Assembly: GCA_016185465.1 (NCBI GenBank)
Contig: JACPNO010000044.1
Location: 1 to 48,836 of the forward strand
Reading direction: 5' to 3'
DNA: 48,836 nt
Source of the DNA: Candidatus Solibacter usitatus
Lineage (GTDB): Bacteria > Acidobacteriota > Terriglobia > Bryobacterales > Bryobacteraceae
Numbering within the stretch: the first letter of the stretch is position 1; every line of letters begins with the position of its first letter. This document shows positions 11,195-19,981 of this stretch, in pieces. A program made the translations under genes and the position numbers. The notes under the pieces were generated by a model, which ran no database searches, was not told the DNA's origin, and saw nothing but the letters and a program-made list of their open reading frames with translations.

Positions 11195-11976
11195 TAGTTA
11201 TAGTCCTTTTCGACGTCGGTCACCGGCTCCTCGGATGCGAGCGCCTCATCGAAACGCTCGTGCCGCTGCAGGGCGATTTCCCCGAACATGTCTTTTTGAC
11301 GCACCACCACGGCTTGCACCTTTACCAATTCCAGCACAGCTAGAAACATGGCGATCATGGCGCGCCGGCTGCGCAGATTCTCAAATAGCTGCAGAATGAA
11401 TACCGGTCCGTCGCCGGCGTCGAGGATCGCCTGCCGCAGACGGCCGATCATTTCCGCAACAGTCACATCTTCACTCTGGACTTCGTAGGTCGGGCGGTTT
11501 TGAGCTCGCTCCAGAATCTCGCCGAACGCCTTCACCAGATCGAACAGCGTCACCGCCAGACCCGGATCCTCGCCGGCCCCGAACTCGGTCATTTGGGGAT
11601 GGCTCCAGACGTTTTCCTCGACCATTCGTTTTTGCTGCAACATCTCGGCCGCGTTCTTGTATTTTTCGTGCTCGAGCAGGCGGTCTACCAGTTCCTGACG
11701 CGGATCTTCGCCGGAGTCGCCATCGGGGCCCAGAGCCGGATCGCGCGGCAGCAGCATGCGCGACTTGATATGAATCAGCGTCGCCGCCATGTAGACGAAC
11801 TCCGCGCCCAGGTCTATATCCATCTCCCGCGCCCGCTCCATATAAGCCAGGTATTGCGAAGTGATGGTAGCGATAGGGATATCGCGAATATCGATTTGCT
11901 GCTTGCGGATCAGGTCTAGCAGCAGATCCAGCGGGCCTTCGTACTGGGCAAGCTGAAAGCTAAGGGGAGACGACAC
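11194..11976 (-). CDS. scpA: Segregation and condensation protein A
   Basis: This 260-residue kleisin begins LSFQLAQYEGPLDLLLDLIRKQQIDIRDIPIA, the ScpA N-terminal helical domain that contacts the SMC neck. DLGAEFVYMAATLIHIKSRMLLP follows. The C-terminal winged helix includes RRAMIAMFLAVLELVKVQAV. It bridges SMC heads with ScpB in the chromosome-condensation complex. The start codon is GTG at 11976. It is first in a four-gene reverse-strand operon, with the export operon starting divergently at 12166. No smc gene is in the window. Confidence 0.93.
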   Translation of the reverse strand: MSSPLSFQLAQYEGPLDLLLDLIRKQQIDIRDIPIATITSQYLAYMERAREMDIDLGAEFVYMAATLIHIKSRMLLPRDPALGPDGDSGEDPRQELVDRLLEHEKYKNAAEMLQQKRMVEENVWSHPQMTEFGAGEDPGLAVTLFDLVKAFGEILERAQNRPTYEVQSEDVTVAEMIGRLRQAILDAGDGPVFILQLFENLRSRRAMIAMFLAVLELVKVQAVVVRQKDMFGEIALQRHERFDEALASEEPVTDVEKDYN

Positions 11977-12010
11977 CGCTTTTCACGATAACACGGAACC
12001 GCCTGCTCCT

Positions 12011-12039
12011 TGACAACTGTGTGAATTACGTATAAACTG
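12011..12039 (+). promoter_or_regulatory. Sigma70-type promoter of the export operon
   Basis: TTGACA (12011-12016) is a perfect -35. TAAACT at 12034-12039 gives a 17-base spacer; the overlapping TATAAA at 12032-12037 gives 15. Transcription would start near 12046, leaving a leader of about 120 bases before the GTG at 12166. Unlike most genes here, this one has a full -35 and a long leader. The leader contains a weak possible hairpin (AGCCC/GGGCT, around 12083-12104) of unknown meaning. Confidence 0.55.
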
Positions 12040-12165
12040 TTTAGATTCAGATAATTAGTGAGGATTAGGAGATTCTTTCAAAAGCCCCCTAACCTGAAGG
12101 GCTCCTTTCTCGTCTTCAATCTGATAGAAGAAGTGTAAGATTACGTAGGCAAACGGACTGTTATC

Positions 12166-13965
12166 GTGAGCAAGCCCCACAGACGATCGATCTGGATTCC
12201 GGTGCTGCTGACTTTGGTCGCGGTGGCCGCGGTCGGCTCGTATTTCAACCGCCAGGCCAATTCCGGGGACAAAGGCAAGCGGGATGCCGCGGCTCTGCGC
12301 ACAGCAACCATCGCGCGCGGAGATGTGAACCTCAGCGTTCGGATCAGCGGAGTTGTCGCGGCGGAGCGATTCGCCCAAATCATGGCGCCGCGACTCCGTG
12401 GCACCAGGGTTGGCGGCGGCGGCGTATTGGCCAGCCAGGAGATCGTTGGCAATGCGCCGATCACGGTTACCGCGCCCTACTTGCCTCCTTCAAAGGGCGG
12501 CACGGCGGGCACGGCCTCCACTTCCACGGCGGCCAATTCCGCAACGGCAAATAATCCCAGCACCTCTTCAGCCGCGACCAGCGCCTCCACGTCGGCCAGC
12601 ACTCCCGATCAATCCAGCGGCAGCGGCAACAGCAGCGCGGGCGGATCGAATGCGTCTTCTTCGTCGTCCTCATCGCCAGGCAGCTCGGCTACCGGACCCG
12701 GTTCGAGCCTGGGCGCGCTCCGCGGCAGCACCAACCGGTTCGGCGACCGGCAGAGCGGCGGCAAGTCCGGCTCCGCCAATGCCACGCAGGCCGGCAATTC
12801 CATGGGCGCGAGCGGCCTCGGTTCCACATCGATCGACTTGAACAGCAGTTCCCAGCGCTCGAGCGGCGGGGGCGGTGGTGGCGGAGGCGGCGGCGGTGGT
12901 GGCGGCATGGGCGGCGGAGGCGGCGGCGATTTTACGCTGGTGCTCACCCAGGTTGCCAGCCCCGGCTCGAAGGTGAAGAAGGGCGATATCGTGGCGGAAT
13001 TCGATCGCCAGTATCAAATCAACCGCATCGACGATTTCAAGGCCACCGTGGTGCAGCTGGACGCCAATATCAAGAAAATGAAGGCGGATATGGCCGTTTT
13101 GAAGCACGCGCACGCCCAGCTTGTGGAAGCTGCCAAAGCGGACCTGGACAAGGCCCGGCTGGATATGAAAACGGCTGAAGTGCGCTCCGCCATCGAATCC
13201 GAAGTACTCAAGCTGGCTGTCGAGGAATCCGAGGCTCGCTACGAACAGCTATTGAAGGAAATCAAGCTGGTGGACGAAACCCAGCGCGCGCAGATCCGCT
13301 CGACCGAAGTGGACCGGGATCAGGGCAAGCTGGAACTGGACCGGGCCAAGCTCAATGTCGAGCGCATGGTGCTGCGCAGCCCCATCGATGGCGTAGTGGT
13401 AATGCAAAGCATCTGGCGGGGCGGCGATTTCGGACAAGTGCAGCAAGGCGACCAGGTCTGGCCCGGCATGACCTTCATGCTCGTGGTCGATCCGAGCTCG
13501 ATGGTGATTAACGGCAACATGAACCAGGTGGATGCGGAAAAAATACACCTGGGCCAGAAGGCCATTGCGCGCCTGGACGGCTACCCGGGCCTGGAACTCA
13601 AGGCGCACATCGCCGGCATCGGGGCCATGACGAAGCCCGGCGTGTGGCGCCCCAGCTATATGCGGGAAATCCCCATCCGCGTCAAGCTCGACGAGATGGA
13701 CCCGAAGGTGATCCCGGATTTGTCGGCGAGCACGGATGTGGCGATCGAATCGGCAAAGCAGACTCCCGTGGTGCCGCTGGGAGCGGTATACCAGGAAGGC
13801 GCCAATGCCAAGCCATTTGTCTTTTTGCGCGGATCCTCCGGATGGCAGCGCCGCGAGATCGAACTGGGGCTCAGGAACAACCTGGTGGCCGCCGTTCGCT
13901 CCGGCCTGGCCGCGGGCGACGTCGTCGCACTGGACCGGCCTGACAAGGAAAAGCGTCAACAGTAG
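12166..13965 (+). CDS. HlyD/MacA-family periplasmic adaptor with a large Ser/Gly-rich insertion
   Basis: This is a 599-residue membrane-fusion protein. Residues about 5-25 form an N-terminal membrane anchor. The first half of the lipoyl (barrel-sandwich) domain is near 45-75 (RGDVNLSVRISGVVAAE). A low-complexity Ser/Ala/Thr/Gly stretch fills about 105-254 and ends in 14 glycines, a methionine and 6 more glycines. After it come PGSKVKKGDIVAEFDRQYQ, a coiled-coil hairpin (about 290-390), the second lipoyl half (VLRSPIDGVVVM) and a beta-barrel. It would link an inner-membrane transporter to TolC. The GTG start is 120 bases after a good promoter. It is the first of three tandem adaptors. The insertion is unusual because it splits the lipoyl region. 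Confidence 0.85.
   Translation: MSKPHRRSIWIPVLLTLVAVAAVGSYFNRQANSGDKGKRDAAALRTATIARGDVNLSVRISGVVAAERFAQIMAPRLRGTRVGGGGVLASQEIVGNAPITVTAPYLPPSKGGTAGTASTSTAANSATANNPSTSSAATSASTSASTPDQSSGSGNSSAGGSNASSSSSSSPGSSATGPGSSLGALRGSTNRFGDRQSGGKSGSANATQAGNSMGASGLGSTSIDLNSSSQRSSGGGGGGGGGGGGGGMGGGGGGDFTLVLTQVASPGSKVKKGDIVAEFDRQYQINRIDDFKATVVQLDANIKKMKADMAVLKHAHAQLVEAAKADLDKARLDMKTAEVRSAIESEVLKLAVEESEARYEQLLKEIKLVDETQRAQIRSTEVDRDQGKLELDRAKLNVERMVLRSPIDGVVVMQSIWRGGDFGQVQQGDQVWPGMTFMLVVDPSSMVINGNMNQVDAEKIHLGQKAIARLDGYPGLELKAHIAGIGAMTKPGVWRPSYMREIPIRVKLDEMDPKVIPDLSASTDVAIESAKQTPVVPLGAVYQEGANAKPFVFLRGSSGWQRREIELGLRNNLVAAVRSGLAAGDVVALDRPDKEKRQQ
12865..12927 (+). repeat. GGN-rich tract encoding polyglycine in the first adaptor
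   Basis: The run of GGN codons encodes 14 glycines, one methionine and 6 glycines (residues 234-254). Such a tract is prone to slippage, so its length may vary between strains or between assemblies. Confidence 0.9.
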
Positions 13966-13996
13966 GTAGAACCATCACTTCATAACGATTAACCCC

Positions 13997-15307
13997 ATGT
14001 CCAAAGATCTAAAACCCAAACAAAAACTCGGCCAGACCAAGAACACCGCCAAGAAGCGCGCGGCTGTCTCGGCCGTCCTGATCGCTCTCTGCGCCGGCGG
14101 CGGCTATGCCGCCTACCGCTACTCGGGAATGGGTACCACGGAAGTGGACGTGGCGGTGGCGCGCGTGCGCCGCGGCGATTTCATCATCAGCGTCAAGAAC
14201 CGCGGTGAGATTCGCAGCACCCGCTCCATGATCCTGACTGCTCCCCAGGTGCCCGACCCGCGCATCGTCAAGCTCGCCCTATCCGGAAAGCCGGTCAAAA
14301 AGGGCGACGTGGTTGTCGAATTCGACCCCGTGCAGCAGGAGCAGAATTACATCGAGAAGAGTACCAGCGTCCGCACCGCCGATGGCGAGATTGTCCAGAC
14401 GAAAGCCACTCATAAAATCGAAAATGAGATGGACAACATGAATCTGATGTCGGCCGAGTATAACGTGGAGCGCGCCAAGCTCGAGGCCAGCAAAGCCGAG
14501 ATCCTCTCTGAGATCGAAGGCGCCAAGGATCGCATTGATGTCGGCGTCACCGAAGGCGAATTGAAGCAGGTCCATACCGCCATCAGTTCGCGCAGCATGT
14601 CGCACGGGGCTGATATGGAGCGCCTGGGCGAGAAAAAAGACAAGACCGTCCGCGACGTCGAATTGGCCAAAGGCTATCTCTCCAAGATGGTGATCCGCGC
14701 GCCCATCGACGGCGTAGTGAATATCCTGCCCAACTTCCGCGCCGGCGGATCGTTCGGCCAATCGCCGCCGGCGTTCAAAGAAGGCGACAAAGCCTGGACC
14801 GGAGCCGCCATTGCTGAAATCCCCGACCTTACCGAGATGCGCCTGGAATTGAAGCTGGAAGAAGTGGACCGCGGCAAGCTCCAGTTGAACCAGCCGGTGA
14901 AATTGCGCGTCGACGCCATTCCCGAAAAGGAATTCACGGCGGAGTTGGATTGGATTAGCCCTATCGCCGCGCTGGTGTTCCGCACCTGGCCGCCGGAAAA
15001 GCTTTTTCCGGCGCGCGCCACGTTGAAGAATCTGGACGACCGGCTGCGGCCTGGGATGAGCGCCACCGCGCAGATCATCGTCGAAAGCCAGCCCAATGTT
15101 TTGCTGATTCCGGTGCGGGCCAGCTTTCAGCTAAATGGCAAGCCCACGGTTTACGTGCAAAAAGGCCAGCAATTCCTCACCCGCACCATCGAGGTCGGCA
15201 AGCGCAACGACGATGACCTGGTGGTGCTGAGCGGACTCAAAGAGGGCGAGGTGGTGACGCTGGAAAATCCCGCCGAAGCGGCCAAACGGGCCCGCAAGAA
15301 GCTGTAG
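13997..15307 (+). CDS. HlyD-family periplasmic adaptor (second of three)
   Basis: This 436-residue adaptor has a basic N-terminus and a membrane anchor at about 24-44 (AVSAVLIALCAGGGYAAYRY). The lipoyl halves are around GDFIISVKNRGEIRSTRS and KMVIRAPIDGVVNI, flanking a coiled-coil segment (about 115-215) with alternating charged residues. A beta-barrel and membrane-proximal domain complete it (RPGMSATAQIIVESQPNVLLIPVRA). It has no low-complexity insertion, unlike its two neighbours. It starts 31 bases after the first adaptor. The three adaptors are clearly divergent paralogues rather than recent copies. Confidence 0.88.
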   Translation: MSKDLKPKQKLGQTKNTAKKRAAVSAVLIALCAGGGYAAYRYSGMGTTEVDVAVARVRRGDFIISVKNRGEIRSTRSMILTAPQVPDPRIVKLALSGKPVKKGDVVVEFDPVQQEQNYIEKSTSVRTADGEIVQTKATHKIENEMDNMNLMSAEYNVERAKLEASKAEILSEIEGAKDRIDVGVTEGELKQVHTAISSRSMSHGADMERLGEKKDKTVRDVELAKGYLSKMVIRAPIDGVVNILPNFRAGGSFGQSPPAFKEGDKAWTGAAIAEIPDLTEMRLELKLEEVDRGKLQLNQPVKLRVDAIPEKEFTAELDWISPIAALVFRTWPPEKLFPARATLKNLDDRLRPGMSATAQIIVESQPNVLLIPVRASFQLNGKPTVYVQKGQQFLTRTIEVGKRNDDDLVVLSGLKEGEVVTLENPAEAAKRARKKL

Positions 15308-15347
15308 CCCCGGACATGCGGTTGCGAGCGGCCAGAGAGTTTCCCTC

Positions 15348-17057
15348 ATGAAAAAAATCGTTATTCGCCTGATTGTGCTGTTGGTCGTGCTAGGCGCGGG
15401 CTGGGGAGGCTACGCGCTGCTGAAGCAAATGCCGCAGCGGCAGCAGGTAGTGGCAACCGCCAAAGTCCGCCGCAGCGACGTAGTGATTCGCGCCTATGCC
15501 CGCGGCGAGCTGCGCGCGGTGCGGTCGGCCACGCTTACCGCGCCCAATCTTTTCGGCACCGTGCAGGTGACGCGTCTGGCGCCGCTCGGCGCCATGGCGC
15601 ACGCCAAAGATCTGATCGTCGAATTCGACGACTCCGAGCGCCGCTCCTCGCTGGAGGAAACCCAGCTGGAAGTCGAGCAGATCGACGAGCAGATCAAGAA
15701 AGCGCAGGCCGATCTGGCCATCCGCGACAATCAGGACAAGGTCGACATGCTCAAGGCGCAATATGCCGTGCGCCGCGCCGAGCTGGAAGTGAAGCGCAAC
15801 GAGCTGCTCTCCGAGATCGACGCCAAGAAGAATGTCCTGAACCTGGAGGAAGCCCGGCGCAAGCTCAAGCAGCTCGAAAACGACATCAAATCGCGCCAGG
15901 AACAGGCCCTGGCCGAGATCGCCGTGCTGCGCGAAACGCGTAACAAGAGCATGATCGACGTCGCCCGCGAGCAGCAGCGAATCGCCCAGGCCAAGCTGCT
16001 TTCCCCGATCACCGGTCTGGTGGCCATCAAGCAGAATCGCGGCCAGGGCTTTTTCTTCCCTGGCATGCAAATTCCCGATATTCGCGAAGGCGACACGCTG
16101 CAGCCGGGCATTCCGGTGGCCGACGTGCTGGATCTTTCCGAGCTCGAAGTAGTGGCCCGTGTGGGCGAGCTCGACCGCGCCAACCTGCATGAAGGCCAGG
16201 ATGTCTCTATTCAGCTCGACGCCGTCGCCAACAAGCAGTTTCACGGCAAAATCAAAAGCATGAGCGCGACCGCGAGCGCCAATATTTTCTCCGGCGATCC
16301 GGCCAAGAAGTTCGACGTGGTGTTTTCCATCGACATGCGGCAGCTTCTCACCGCTTTGGGAGCCAAAGAGGAAGACGTCCGGCGTATCATCGAAACCGCC
16401 GAGCGCAACGCCAAGAAAAATCCGCCGGCGCCGCCACCGGGAGCCATGGGAAAACCGGGTGGGCCGGGCGGTCCGGGCGGTGGACAGATGGTGATGAGAG
16501 TGCCCGCGCCGGGCGCCGGTGCTGGAGCCGCAGGCCCTGGGGCAGGCGCAAGACCGGTTGCACCGCCGGCAGGGGCGGCACCGGCCGGAGGGCCGGGTGG
16601 CGGCAACATGGTAACCGCGTCCGCTCCCGGCGGTATGGACTTCATGCGCCTGTCCGGGGCCAGCTCGGCATTGGGAACCGAGGAAGAACGCGCCAACGCC
16701 AAGCTGCCTCCGCCGCCCGAAGAAGATTCCCAGCTGGACGTCCTGATTCGTCCCGGGCTGCTGGCCGATGTCGAAATCACCGTGGAACGAATTCCGGACG
16801 CGATTCACATTCCCGCGCAGGCAGTGATCGAAAAGAATGGCAAGCAGGTCGTCTACGTGCAAACCGGCGGACGGTTCCAGGAACGGGCGATCAAGCTGGC
16901 CAAGCGCAGCGAATCGACCATGGTGATCGCCGACGGCCTCAAGGCCGGCGAAATCATCGCTCTGGCCGATCCGTACGCCAGCAAGAGCGGCAAGAAATCC
17001 GACTCGAAGGGCGCCGCGAAAAGCACGCCTGGACTGCCGGGCGGCGGAGCAAAGTAA
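15348..17057 (+). CDS. HlyD-family periplasmic adaptor with Pro/Gly-rich insertion (third of three)
   Basis: This 569-residue adaptor has an N-terminal membrane anchor (about 4-22), lipoyl halves around RRSDVVIRAYARGELRAVRS and QAKLLSPITGLVAIK, and a long coiled coil between them (about 95-205). Within the beta-barrel, after KKFDVVFSIDMRQLLTALG, there is an insertion of about 120 residues. It begins with a charged helix (EEDVRRIIETAERNAKK) and continues as Pro/Gly/Ala-rich sequence (about 357-450). The barrel resumes at VLIRPGLLADVEITVERIP. The stop is one base before the permease ATG, so translation is probably coupled. Function as the transporter-TolC linker is inferred from the family. Confidence 0.86.
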   Translation: MKKIVIRLIVLLVVLGAGWGGYALLKQMPQRQQVVATAKVRRSDVVIRAYARGELRAVRSATLTAPNLFGTVQVTRLAPLGAMAHAKDLIVEFDDSERRSSLEETQLEVEQIDEQIKKAQADLAIRDNQDKVDMLKAQYAVRRAELEVKRNELLSEIDAKKNVLNLEEARRKLKQLENDIKSRQEQALAEIAVLRETRNKSMIDVAREQQRIAQAKLLSPITGLVAIKQNRGQGFFFPGMQIPDIREGDTLQPGIPVADVLDLSELEVVARVGELDRANLHEGQDVSIQLDAVANKQFHGKIKSMSATASANIFSGDPAKKFDVVFSIDMRQLLTALGAKEEDVRRIIETAERNAKKNPPAPPPGAMGKPGGPGGPGGGQMVMRVPAPGAGAGAAGPGAGARPVAPPAGAAPAGGPGGGNMVTASAPGGMDFMRLSGASSALGTEEERANAKLPPPPEEDSQLDVLIRPGLLADVEITVERIPDAIHIPAQAVIEKNGKQVVYVQTGGRFQERAIKLAKRSESTMVIADGLKAGEIIALADPYASKSGKKSDSKGAAKSTPGLPGGGAK

Positions 17058-17058
17058 C

Positions 17059-18315
17059 ATGGCGATGCTCTCTGGAATACTTCCTGAACTGGCAATGGGG
17101 CTTTCGAGCCTGCTGGCGCACAAGCTGCGCAGCTTGCTCACCATGCTGGGCATGATCTTCGGCGTCGGCGCAGTGGTAGCCATGCTTTCGATCACTGCCG
17201 GCGCGCAGAAGGAGATGATGAGCTTCATCGATCAGCTGGGCGTGAACAATATCATCATCGAGGCCCGCGAGGCGGTCGACCGCAACGAGCTTCAGCAAAC
17301 CCGCGCCGTCTCCCCCGGCCTTACCTTTCGCGATTTCCGCGCGATCTCGGAAAACGTGCAGGGCGTTGAAGCGATGACCCCGCGCAAACGTTTCAAGCCG
17401 CAGCGCGTGCTGCCGAAAACCTCGCAGGAGCCGCCCCAGTTGATCGGCGTGCTGCCCAATTTCATGGAGATCAACAGCCTGAGGCTGGTGGCGGGGCGCT
17501 TTTACACGCAGGAAGAGAATGAACGATCGGCGGCGGTGTGCGTCCTGGGCGAGTCCGCCAAAATCAATCTTTTAGGCTTTGACGATGCCATCGGCAAGTT
17601 CGTCAAAGTCAACGATGTCTGGCTGCAGGTGATCGGCGTGCTTACTCCGCAGGCTTCGGCCGATTCCGACGTGGAGGGCGTGCAGGCGCTCAATCGCAAT
17701 AACCTGGTGATCGCCCCACTCAATACCGTGATGCGCCGCTTCGAGGATAACAATAGCTATCTGAAAGACGAAATCGACGGTATCTATATCAAGGTCTCGC
17801 CGGGCACCGATTCGGTCGACACATCCAACGTGGTGCGCGCCATTCTCACCGCCACGCATAAAGATGCCGGCGATTTCACGGTGGTTGTGCCGGCCGGGCT
17901 GCTCGAAGAGCGGCGGCGCACGCAATTTATTTTCAGCGTGGTCATGATCTGTATCGCCGGGATTTCACTGCTGGTGGGCGGTATCGGCATCATGAACATC
18001 ATGCTGGCTACGGTGCTGGAACGCACCCGCGAAATCGGCATCCGCCGGGCGATTGGCGCGCGCCAGGGCGACATCATCCGCCAGTTCCTCACCGAGGCCG
18101 TTCTCATTTCGATCGTCGGCGGCCTGATTGGCATTGCTTTTGGATTCACTCTCTCGCGCCTGATCGCCTCGGCGGCAGGCTGGTCGACAGTGGTCACCGG
18201 CTCCTCCATCGCCGTAGCTTTTGGCGTTTCGGTGGGCATCGGGCTGCTGTTCGGCATCTATCCCGCAATGCAGGCGGCCCGGCTCGATCCTATCGAAGCC
18301 ATTCGCTACGAATAA
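17059..18315 (+). CDS. MacB-like ABC transporter permease (no ATPase domain)
   Basis: This 418-residue protein has the MacB/FtsX topology: a first membrane helix near 25-48 (LLTMLGMIFGVGAVVAMLSI), a large periplasmic domain (about 50-285), and three C-terminal helices with FtsX motifs (GGIGIMNIMLATVLERTREIG, RRAIGARQGDIIRQFLTEA). It ends DPIEAIRYE, as these permeases usually do. MacB itself carries a fused N-terminal ATPase; here that part is absent and no separate ABC ATPase gene is in the operon or elsewhere in the window. Together with the adaptors and TolC it would form a MacAB-TolC-like exporter of unknown cargo, with the ATPase supplied from another locus. Confidence 0.9.
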   Translation: MAMLSGILPELAMGLSSLLAHKLRSLLTMLGMIFGVGAVVAMLSITAGAQKEMMSFIDQLGVNNIIIEAREAVDRNELQQTRAVSPGLTFRDFRAISENVQGVEAMTPRKRFKPQRVLPKTSQEPPQLIGVLPNFMEINSLRLVAGRFYTQEENERSAAVCVLGESAKINLLGFDDAIGKFVKVNDVWLQVIGVLTPQASADSDVEGVQALNRNNLVIAPLNTVMRRFEDNNSYLKDEIDGIYIKVSPGTDSVDTSNVVRAILTATHKDAGDFTVVVPAGLLEERRRTQFIFSVVMICIAGISLLVGGIGIMNIMLATVLERTREIGIRRAIGARQGDIIRQFLTEAVLISIVGGLIGIAFGFTLSRLIASAAGWSTVVTGSSIAVAFGVSVGIGLLFGIYPAMQAARLDPIEAIRYE

Positions 18316-18324
18316 CGTAAAATT

Positions 18325-19977
18325 ATGCAATCCCGATTTCTTATCCTCGCGCTGTGCACTGCCGCCACGGCGCTAGCTCAGGTCAATTCATTTCCCAAGG
18401 CATCATATTTCCGTGAAACGTTTAAGCGGACAATCACCAAGGTCGAACTGCAGGCGCCGGTGAAACTCGCCGATTTCGTCGTTCCGGCGGCTGACGGCAA
18501 GAAGCTGGAGCTCTCGCTGCGGTCGTACCTCGATCTGGTGATGGCCAACAATACCGATATCGCGGTCTCGCGGCTCACCGTGGATGTGGCGCAGAACGCC
18601 ATCACGCGCGCCTTTGGGCCCTTCGATCCGCTCGCTACCGGGCGCTTTTTAGCAACGCAGTCGACGACTCCGGCCAGCGACCAATTGCAGGGCGCGACGA
18701 CTTTGTCTACCGTGCAGCAACCCACCACGTTCGGTTATACCCAGCTGCTTTCGAGCGGCACCAGCTTTACGGTGGGTTTCAATACGCTGAAGAGCGTCAG
18801 CAACAGCGGATTCCAAACGTTTAACCCCACCATCACTTCCAACATGTCGGTGAGTTTTGCCCAGCCGCTGATCAAGAATCGCGGCATCTACATCAACCGG
18901 CTGCCCATCACCTCCGCCCGCAGCCGGCTCCGGCTCACCGAATATTCCTTCCGCGACTCGGTGCTGCAGCTGATGACCAACGCGGAAAACGCTTACTGGG
19001 ACCTGGTGCAGGCGCGCGACTTTCTCGCGGTTCAGGAGAAAGCCCTGGCCCTGGCCGATGCAGCCCTGAAGCGCTCCGAGCTGGAGCTTAAGCTGGGCGC
19101 TATGTCTCCGCTCGACATCTTCAACCCCCAGCAGAATTTTGCCACCGCCGAGATCGGTGTGGCGCAGGCGCGGTATCTGCTGCAGCAGCGCGAGGACGCC
19201 TTGCGTAAGCAAATCGGCGCGGATCTCGATCCCGCCATTCGCACTCTTCCCATCGTGCTCACCGAGACCGCCGATGTTCCCGCCGATGAGCCCAAGCTCG
19301 ATACCGAATCGCAAGTACAGATTGCTCTGTCTAACCGGCCCGATTTGAAGGCGGCCAACCAGGCGCTGGATGTGGACGATTTGCAGATCAAGACTTTCAA
19401 AAATACGCTGCTCCCCGATTTGTCTTTACTTGGCCTCTACACGACGCAGGGACGCGGCGGCAACTTCTATCAACGCGGCGAGCTGCCCGATGGCACGACC
19501 GGGCTCATCGGAGTCATTCCCGGCGGCTTTCCCGACGCGCTCAGCCAGATGTTCGGATTCGGCTACCCGATCTACCAGTTCGGCCTGCAACTGCGCTTGC
19601 CGATACGCAATCGCTCCGCGGCGGCTGATCTGGCGGATTCCATGGTCGCAAAAAAGCGCGATCTGCTCGCGGTGCGCAACGTGGAGCAAATCGCGCGCCT
19701 GAATGTGGTGCAGGCCATCAGCCAGCTGGAAAGCGCCAAGGAGAGCGTCAGGCTTTCGCTGGTCGCGCTGGATTTCGGACGCAAGTACCTGGAAGCCGAG
19801 CAGAAGAAGTACGAGCTGGGCACGAGCACTATTTTCTTCGTCCTGCAGGCCAATCAGGCGCTGGTAAACGCCGAATCGGCCGTGGTGCAGAACAAGATCA
19901 CCTACAAACGTTCCGTGCTGAATCTCTGGCGGCAGACCGGAGAACTGCTGGATCGCCGAGGCGTGGCGATACAATAG
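18325..19977 (+). CDS. TolC-family outer membrane efflux protein
   Basis: This 550-residue protein has a signal peptide (about 1-18, ending ALA) and two related halves of long amphipathic helices typical of TolC/OEP proteins, with regions such as NAENAYWDLVQARDFLAVQE and KRSELELKLGAMSPLDIF. It would trimerise into the outer-membrane channel of the exporter. It is last in the operon, starting 9 bases after the permease; TAAAAT directly precedes the ATG but an operon-internal start is more likely. The mutL remnant begins 4 bases after its stop. Confidence 0.9.
   Translation: MQSRFLILALCTAATALAQVNSFPKASYFRETFKRTITKVELQAPVKLADFVVPAADGKKLELSLRSYLDLVMANNTDIAVSRLTVDVAQNAITRAFGPFDPLATGRFLATQSTTPASDQLQGATTLSTVQQPTTFGYTQLLSSGTSFTVGFNTLKSVSNSGFQTFNPTITSNMSVSFAQPLIKNRGIYINRLPITSARSRLRLTEYSFRDSVLQLMTNAENAYWDLVQARDFLAVQEKALALADAALKRSELELKLGAMSPLDIFNPQQNFATAEIGVAQARYLLQQREDALRKQIGADLDPAIRTLPIVLTETADVPADEPKLDTESQVQIALSNRPDLKAANQALDVDDLQIKTFKNTLLPDLSLLGLYTTQGRGGNFYQRGELPDGTTGLIGVIPGGFPDALSQMFGFGYPIYQFGLQLRLPIRNRSAAADLADSMVAKKRDLLAVRNVEQIARLNVVQAISQLESAKESVRLSLVALDFGRKYLEAEQKKYELGTSTIFFVLQANQALVNAESAVVQNKITYKRSVLNLWRQTGELLDRRGVAIQ
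19970..19975 (+). promoter_or_regulatory. Putative -10 box before mutL
   Basis: TACAAT lies 6 bases before the GTG at 19982 and overlaps the tolC stop region. It could give a leaderless mutL transcript independent of the export operon. Confidence 0.3.
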
Positions 19978-19981
19978 CTGC

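Noticed and set aside
12083-12104. Riboswitch or attenuator in the export-operon leader
   Set aside because: Only a five-base-pair stem can be drawn, with no conserved aptamer pattern and no T-tract.
15390-17228. 612-codon open frame opposite the third adaptor
   Set aside because: It is antisense to a gene with clear HlyD motifs, its composition is atypical and it has no recognisable domain.
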